A stretch of 64,000 nt of DNA from Protonemura montana (Eukaryota; Arthropoda; Insecta; Plecoptera; Nemouridae). Both the position numbers and the translations under genes were made by a program. The stretch is from positions 12,586,001-12,650,000 of the forward strand of contig OX387606.1 of NCBI GenBank assembly GCA_947568835.1, written 5' to 3'. This document shows, piece after piece, positions 58,843 through 64,000 of the stretch. Within the stretch, counting starts at the first letter, position 1. Every line of letters begins with the position of its first letter. The notes under the pieces are model-generated. The model made no database searches and was not told where the DNA came from. It saw only the letters and a program-made list of their open reading frames with translations.

Positions 58843-61800
58843 TTTCATTGATTTTGACGTGCTATATAAATCTTAGGCGATACGAATAGACACAGACAGA
58901 TAATTAATTAACTTTGCTTTTCTATTTTCTGAATTCCACACAAAGTTTTATCGAATCATCTGCGCCAATTGAAACTTCTACGCGGGCCGGCATATTGGCA
59001 CGATCGTTGCCGAATCAGGACGAAACAGGACGAACGTGAACAACAAGTTCGATTATAATATTTTGCACGACATAACTTTACACCACTGTTCAGTCACATA
59101 CAAAACAAAAAAAAAAAAAATCGCTGATTGCTTGCTGGCTATCTTTTTTCAACTGCAGCATGCTGCAATAACAGTAAAGGAAAAAAATGGATTGTTAAAT
59201 AAAAAAATAATAATAAAAAAAAATAAATAAAAAAAACAGTGACACAGCGCGTGAACAGGTCGAAATTTTCGAAACAAACAGGGAAACAAAAATGGTTCAT
59301 TAGAAGAAGCAAGTGGAAAACTTGAAAATGTGTTCACGCTTTTGTTGGGCAAAAGTTGAGCGAAGTTTAATGATGAATGGATGCGGATGGCATGCCGGGA
59401 CGACTACGGCTGAAAACGACCAAACGAACGCGACGAGCAGCTTTCATGTCGATGCTAAAATTGTACGCTAGTTAGTAAGCAAAAAAGTTTTGAAAAAATA
59501 TTAAATCTCTGGCAAAAAAAAAAAAAAAATTATAGGAGTACCTTTGCCATCTTTATTGAACCCTAAATTTTAAGGACTAAAATAATACGGCCCTCTGAGC
59601 CACAAGTTCGAATACTTGAAGAGTTATGAATGTGACGAAATGAATGGCATAAATAACGCTCGGCTGACTTTTGGATTTAGTAACAATGATCCAAATCCCA
59701 GAGGTCGCTAAGTCTGTATCTGCTTTATAGCTGAGAATAAAGCTTGTTAATAAATCCATGTCCATATGAGTGTGGGGGGGGGGAGGGTGTTTTAAATTTC
59801 AGCATAACACACCCCTCTCTCCTCATGTACATCACAACGTTAAGTCGTTATTAAAATATAAATTGCTTTTACATAATATTACCAACCCTAGATATATAGG
59901 TAATATAAAACTGTATTATTTTGTTTTTAAATAAGATGCCCAGTTGGCGCAGCAGACTAGAAGGATAGTTCGTATATCTCTCCTAGATTGCGTATATGCA
60001 ATGCATTGTCACAAAAGGAGCACATTTCAAATGCGAACCCGCAGAAGAAGCTGAGGCTTAATCTACAAATCTTGCCGAAGCCATCCATCACCCTTGTTGT
60101 ATCTTATATGATATTCTGGGTGGCATTTTATTACACGGACACCTTAAGCTTTTTCGAGTAAAAACTGCACAGCGCCTTTAAATCTTGTGCCATGAAATTG
60201 CAAACGTAATTCGGTGTTAGAAAAAGGATCAAAACATGGCGATTCAAATATTTGATTGGGTACAGGAACCGATTTACGTGACTTTTGAGACGTCACACGA
60301 TAACTAACTTTAAATCAAATTTGTATAGTGCATTAATATAGCTGAAGCCCGTTATTGATGTGCCGAAATGTCTGCTTGAAAGCCGCTTTGATATCCGTGA
60401 AAAGTCTGTGATGAAAATAAATTCGATTCTACAACGGTTTTTCGATTCAAATTACTACTTGATCTAACCTTAGCATCAGTTTAGAAAAAATATATATTTA
60501 AATTTCGGTTTTGATTGCTTAGTAAATATCAACTTATTTTCCAACACTAAATAGCTAAAAAGAAAACTAGTATATTTTTTACTTGCATTCAAAATCAAAT
60601 TTTAAATTATATATATTTTTTTTAAATGAATTCCATGCCTTGTTTCTTTATGACACACAAACTACGGAGAGAAGCAATAGGGTCGTAAATATGCTTTAAG
60701 CATAGGTGGAGGCGCCAAGCCCGCTTACAAAAGCAGCGCGAAATACACGTCGCGATGCTTGTGGGCTTTCAATCAATTCCAATTCTTAACAAAAGCCACT
60801 CGAAATTGGCTATTCCTCTTCGGTCGAAAAACGCTCCATAATATTTCGTGTGAGGAATGTGTGATCGAGTATTATTTGGTTTCTTCGGACCAAAAACTCC
60901 CTCAGGAAGAAGGGGGGGGGGGAGGGGGTCGCGAATAGGAGGAGCTACATGTGTCCGAGGTAGGAACATGCGATAAATCGCGCATAGAATTCATGCGTGC
61001 GCCCTGGTGCCAGCAGCTTATTTGAACTTAAATTTTGGAAAACGACCAACATCCCCTAGCAGCACGCAGTCTACGCATTCTGCAAGACGGGAGGAGAAGA
61101 CGCTCTGCCCTCCCCACATCCTCAGTTCCTTCCAGGCCGCCCTCAATAAAAAGAAAACGTGGGTCAATTCCAACACCCATCTGGTTTATTCGTGTTCCCT
61201 GGACTGCTACACATAAAACATTTTCTCCTGGCTGACTCCACGGGGAGGAACAGCAGCTACCTTCCACTTGATAAAGTTGCACGAAGATGGTGGACAATAT
61301 TCGAAACTATAACTCCGTTCTTATTTTAAATCAAGGCGGTGGGTTTCGGGAGACATGCTTAAGAAGGCGGACATCTTTCATGTAAATCCTTAAAAGAACG
61401 GGAATTTGAAGGTGCGTCATTAAATTGTGGGAAAGTCTCATAGGTATAGAAATACCGAAGTTTAAATTCGAGGTATATGTATATGCGACCTTCCTTGTGT
61501 AAGGTATGCTGAAATTTATGAATCATAAAATTGCAAATAAAGTTTTTCGTGGGTTTTTTTTCATTAAATTAAACTTAGGCAGATATACGCTGAAACGCTT
61601 CAAATTAAATCACAAAGGAGTATGAAAAGGAGGCGTTTTCATTCATAACTCACGACTCTTATTCAATTTTATATAAAAACGCATAAAAAAAAATTTAATC
61701 AGGGGTTGTAAATTAGAGTCGCGCGTATAAGGGAGGATATGGACGGCCATCGGTTTTTTTTAAAACAAGAAAAAACTTGATTTCCACGTATAGCGAGTTC

Positions 61801-64000
61801 GACTTACATATAAACTTGCTTATTTCTCTTTGCTTATATACCGGTGGCCTTCTGCCAGAGCTGAAATTAATGATCCAATTTAGCTGATTTAGATATATGA
61901 TCTGGCTTGGCATGACTCGTTAATTGAGACATTTCAATTTAATTTCCTTCCAATGATCATCAAGTATTAATAATTACTTACTTCGAATGCGCCAGCACAT
62001 TGAGTTTGTCTTAGCATTTCAACTGTCAATTACTAAGAATTAACTGAATCGAATGCATCTATGTGCAAAGAAATAGTTTCGTAATTGGTTTGTTCCAAGA
62101 GAATAAAGCCGTTCTAGTGGCGGTTCTACCTTGAAATGCCCCCCCCCCCCCCCCCCCCCCCCAACCCTCATCGTGCCAGTAAATTTGCTGTGATATTCTG
62201 TGTACTACTAACCATTCCCTACGCTCATTTATATTTTGAAAAAAAAAATGGTACGCATTCAAAATAGCCCATGGGACTTGCAGGCGCTCAAATGTCATGC
62301 TATCCGTCGCACGTATTTGCATATACAACAATTTATATTTTATTAATATATCGCTTCCGTTAGTGGCTTGTAACACAGGTAAACCGGCAGCCCTGAATCT
62401 CGCTACTTCACTGGTTTCGAACAACAATGAATAATGCAACGTTTGCTCGTGTAATTGTTTCATAATAATTGGCTATTATATGTAAAACAATCCCGGAGTC
62501 AAATAAACTCTTTTCCAAATTGATAAATAGATCCATGGATGTTATAAAACTACTGTGACACTTACACATACCTCTGTCCCGAGCTAAGTATATGTAAAAA
62601 AAACAAAAAAAAACAGGAAAACAGAAGACAACGGGTCCTGCATTCACAACGAGATAGTGATCTTTGATTTGAATAAGGGTAGCTTATAAAGCCATAAGTT
62701 ATCCATTCTGAAATCAGGCCAAGCAGCGATAGGCATGGGTTCTTATAGGTATGCCAGCTAGCCAATGATTTATTTTGCCTCCGCCCTCTGCGTCGATAGA
62801 TCCTCGTTAACCACGAAACTCTCATTGGGATTTAACATTTTACTCAACCCTCTACAGCATCACGTCTTTCAGTGGCGTCGTCACCCCTTGGCCAACCGCG
62901 TGGGGTCGTGGGGGGTGGCAGGCAGCGGGGTGGTTGGTAGGAGCATGGCAAGGGTTGGAGGCATTAGAAAAACTTTGCCATGGGACGTCCTATATATTCT
63001 CTGTGTGCTACCAAGCTTAGCACTTTCCAACCTCCACAACGGGAACGTATATACCGTCTATCGGCCGTGCTCGCCCCGCTACGCCGTGCCAAACCGCATG
63101 TACACCTTTCCTTTTTGGTATAAAACCTTTCCCCGAGCCGGTGGTCCTGCTCCAACGAATGTGTACGCGACTCCCAGTGAAGCTATTCCGCAGAGAAATT
63201 AAATCATAATGGAATTATCTCATCTGAAATGAATTTAGCGAAAATGACCGCTCGGACTTTAATTCGGATTCATGAAAGATGGTAAAAAAAAAAAAAAAAA
63301 ATGTGCGCTAGTAAAAAGTGGACCCGCAGCAATGCTAATCCTGTAATTAATTTATGTGAAAATTCCGTTCGCTCTTTTATTGAAATTAAAAAAAAAATGC
63401 ACATAGAAAACAACGACGAAATCGAATAAAATAATGCATCATGTATGTATCTTCACTCGGGGGTCATTGATGATAATGATAAGACAATCAATGCTACCGA
63501 AATGACGTCCAGACACCAATGAGTGCGTAGCTCAGCTCGGTTCTGATATAAAACAGAACATGCACTTATTCTCCGGCTTTTATTTTCAAAAAGAAAAAAA
63601 TTGCGGCGGCGCATCTACAAGATAGAGTTTCATTCCACACACAATTAGATCGACAGTCTTGTGTTTCAAATGGCCAGCCCATGCAAGTCGATATTCTCCT
63701 CCGTCCAAGACGCTAACGGTGGTACCCATAATTGCAACAGATAATTAGCTTTCTCGAGATAATACGACGCGATCTTTCCATCAGGAGTGAGGAGCAGACA
63801 GGTTAATGCACACAGACTGCCGCCGTGACCCATGGGAGACGACGATGCACAGAGCGCACGATGGCTAGAAGGAGAGCAAGCTACACAGCCTCCAGCAGGA
63901 AAGCTGTCTTGTGCATCCAGGCTGACTTATTAGGATCGGTCGGAGCCCCAGGAAGCGACTAGCAAGAAGGAGCAGCGAGGAGCAATCTTGCGGCATCGGG
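58843..64000. other. Non-coding stretch to the window end
   Basis: No supported gene. It holds A-runs near 59,107 and 59,513, G-runs at 59,767-59,777 and 60,912-60,922, and a 24-base poly-C tract at 62,139-62,162. The last 300 bases are GC-richer and might approach an exon or promoter beyond the window, but no splice-bounded frame is visible. A tRNA-like A box at about 59,945 (TTGGCGCAGCAG) has no properly spaced B box. Confidence 0.35.
62139..62162 (+). repeat. Poly-C tract, 24 bases
   Basis: An unbroken C run after GAAATG and before AACCCT. Third of the three long tracts. Confidence 0.85.

Noticed and set aside
59945-60045. TTGGCGCAGCAG followed by GCGAACCC, resembling the A and B boxes of a tRNA or tRNA-derived SINE
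   Set aside because: The boxes are about 85 bases apart, too far for a tRNA, no cloverleaf can be drawn, and the B box is poor.
1-64000. CRISPR arrays, operons, ribosome-binding sites or rRNA genes
   Set aside because: None seen. The repeats are eukaryotic minisatellites and transposon parts, and the splice signals show eukaryotic DNA.

Overview
The window looks like arthropod (probably insect) nuclear DNA: AT-rich, almost free of long open frames, full of short decayed repeats. Short introns (about 80 to 330 bases) appear in the one multi-exon gene body I can recognise. I cannot name the species. No bacterial features, rRNA genes or convincing tRNA genes were seen.

Most of the 64 kb reads best as one or more very long introns of a host gene on the minus strand. 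A 56-base exon with near-ideal splice signals lies at the left edge (235-290). Three sites at 17,912, 38,200 and 58,825, all on the minus strand, join a pyrimidine tract and CAG directly to GTGAGT, GTGAGC or GTAAGC. This is the form of recursive (ratchet) splice sites. They are about 20.6 kb, 20.3 kb and 17.6 kb apart, ending at the exon. They are the only CAGGTRAG matches I found on that strand, and each has a strong tract. The host gene itself is not identified.

The clearest mobile element is a 3.1-kb unit at 33,303-36,414. It has matching inverted ends (CACGCTAAAAAA...), a TA on each side, and end regions packed with GAGTGAAA/TTTCACTC hairpins, including a 123-base tandem array. Inside is an intron-containing, decayed gene whose pieces resemble the SAMD3-like family of uncharacterised animal proteins (SAM-like start, 'DIIGKYPRLIDFDG' middle, 'QPFLLCVG...FKTFYVFNVAYP' end). 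No known transposase was recognised. It is the best candidate for an undescribed element.

Other repeats are: four copies of a roughly 300-base unclassified repeat (3.6, 11.5, 18.8 and 37.7 kb); Penelope-like ends with a hammerhead-like core at 4.0 kb (inserted into one of those repeats, with a target duplication) and as a head-to-head pair at 39.7 kb; two faint LTR-element fossils; several minisatellites; and three poly-C tracts of 23-24 bases. GC-rich, CpG-bearing patches occur near 5.9, 15.7, 17.4, 38.6, 48.3 and 52.7 kb. The rest shows no gene that I can support.
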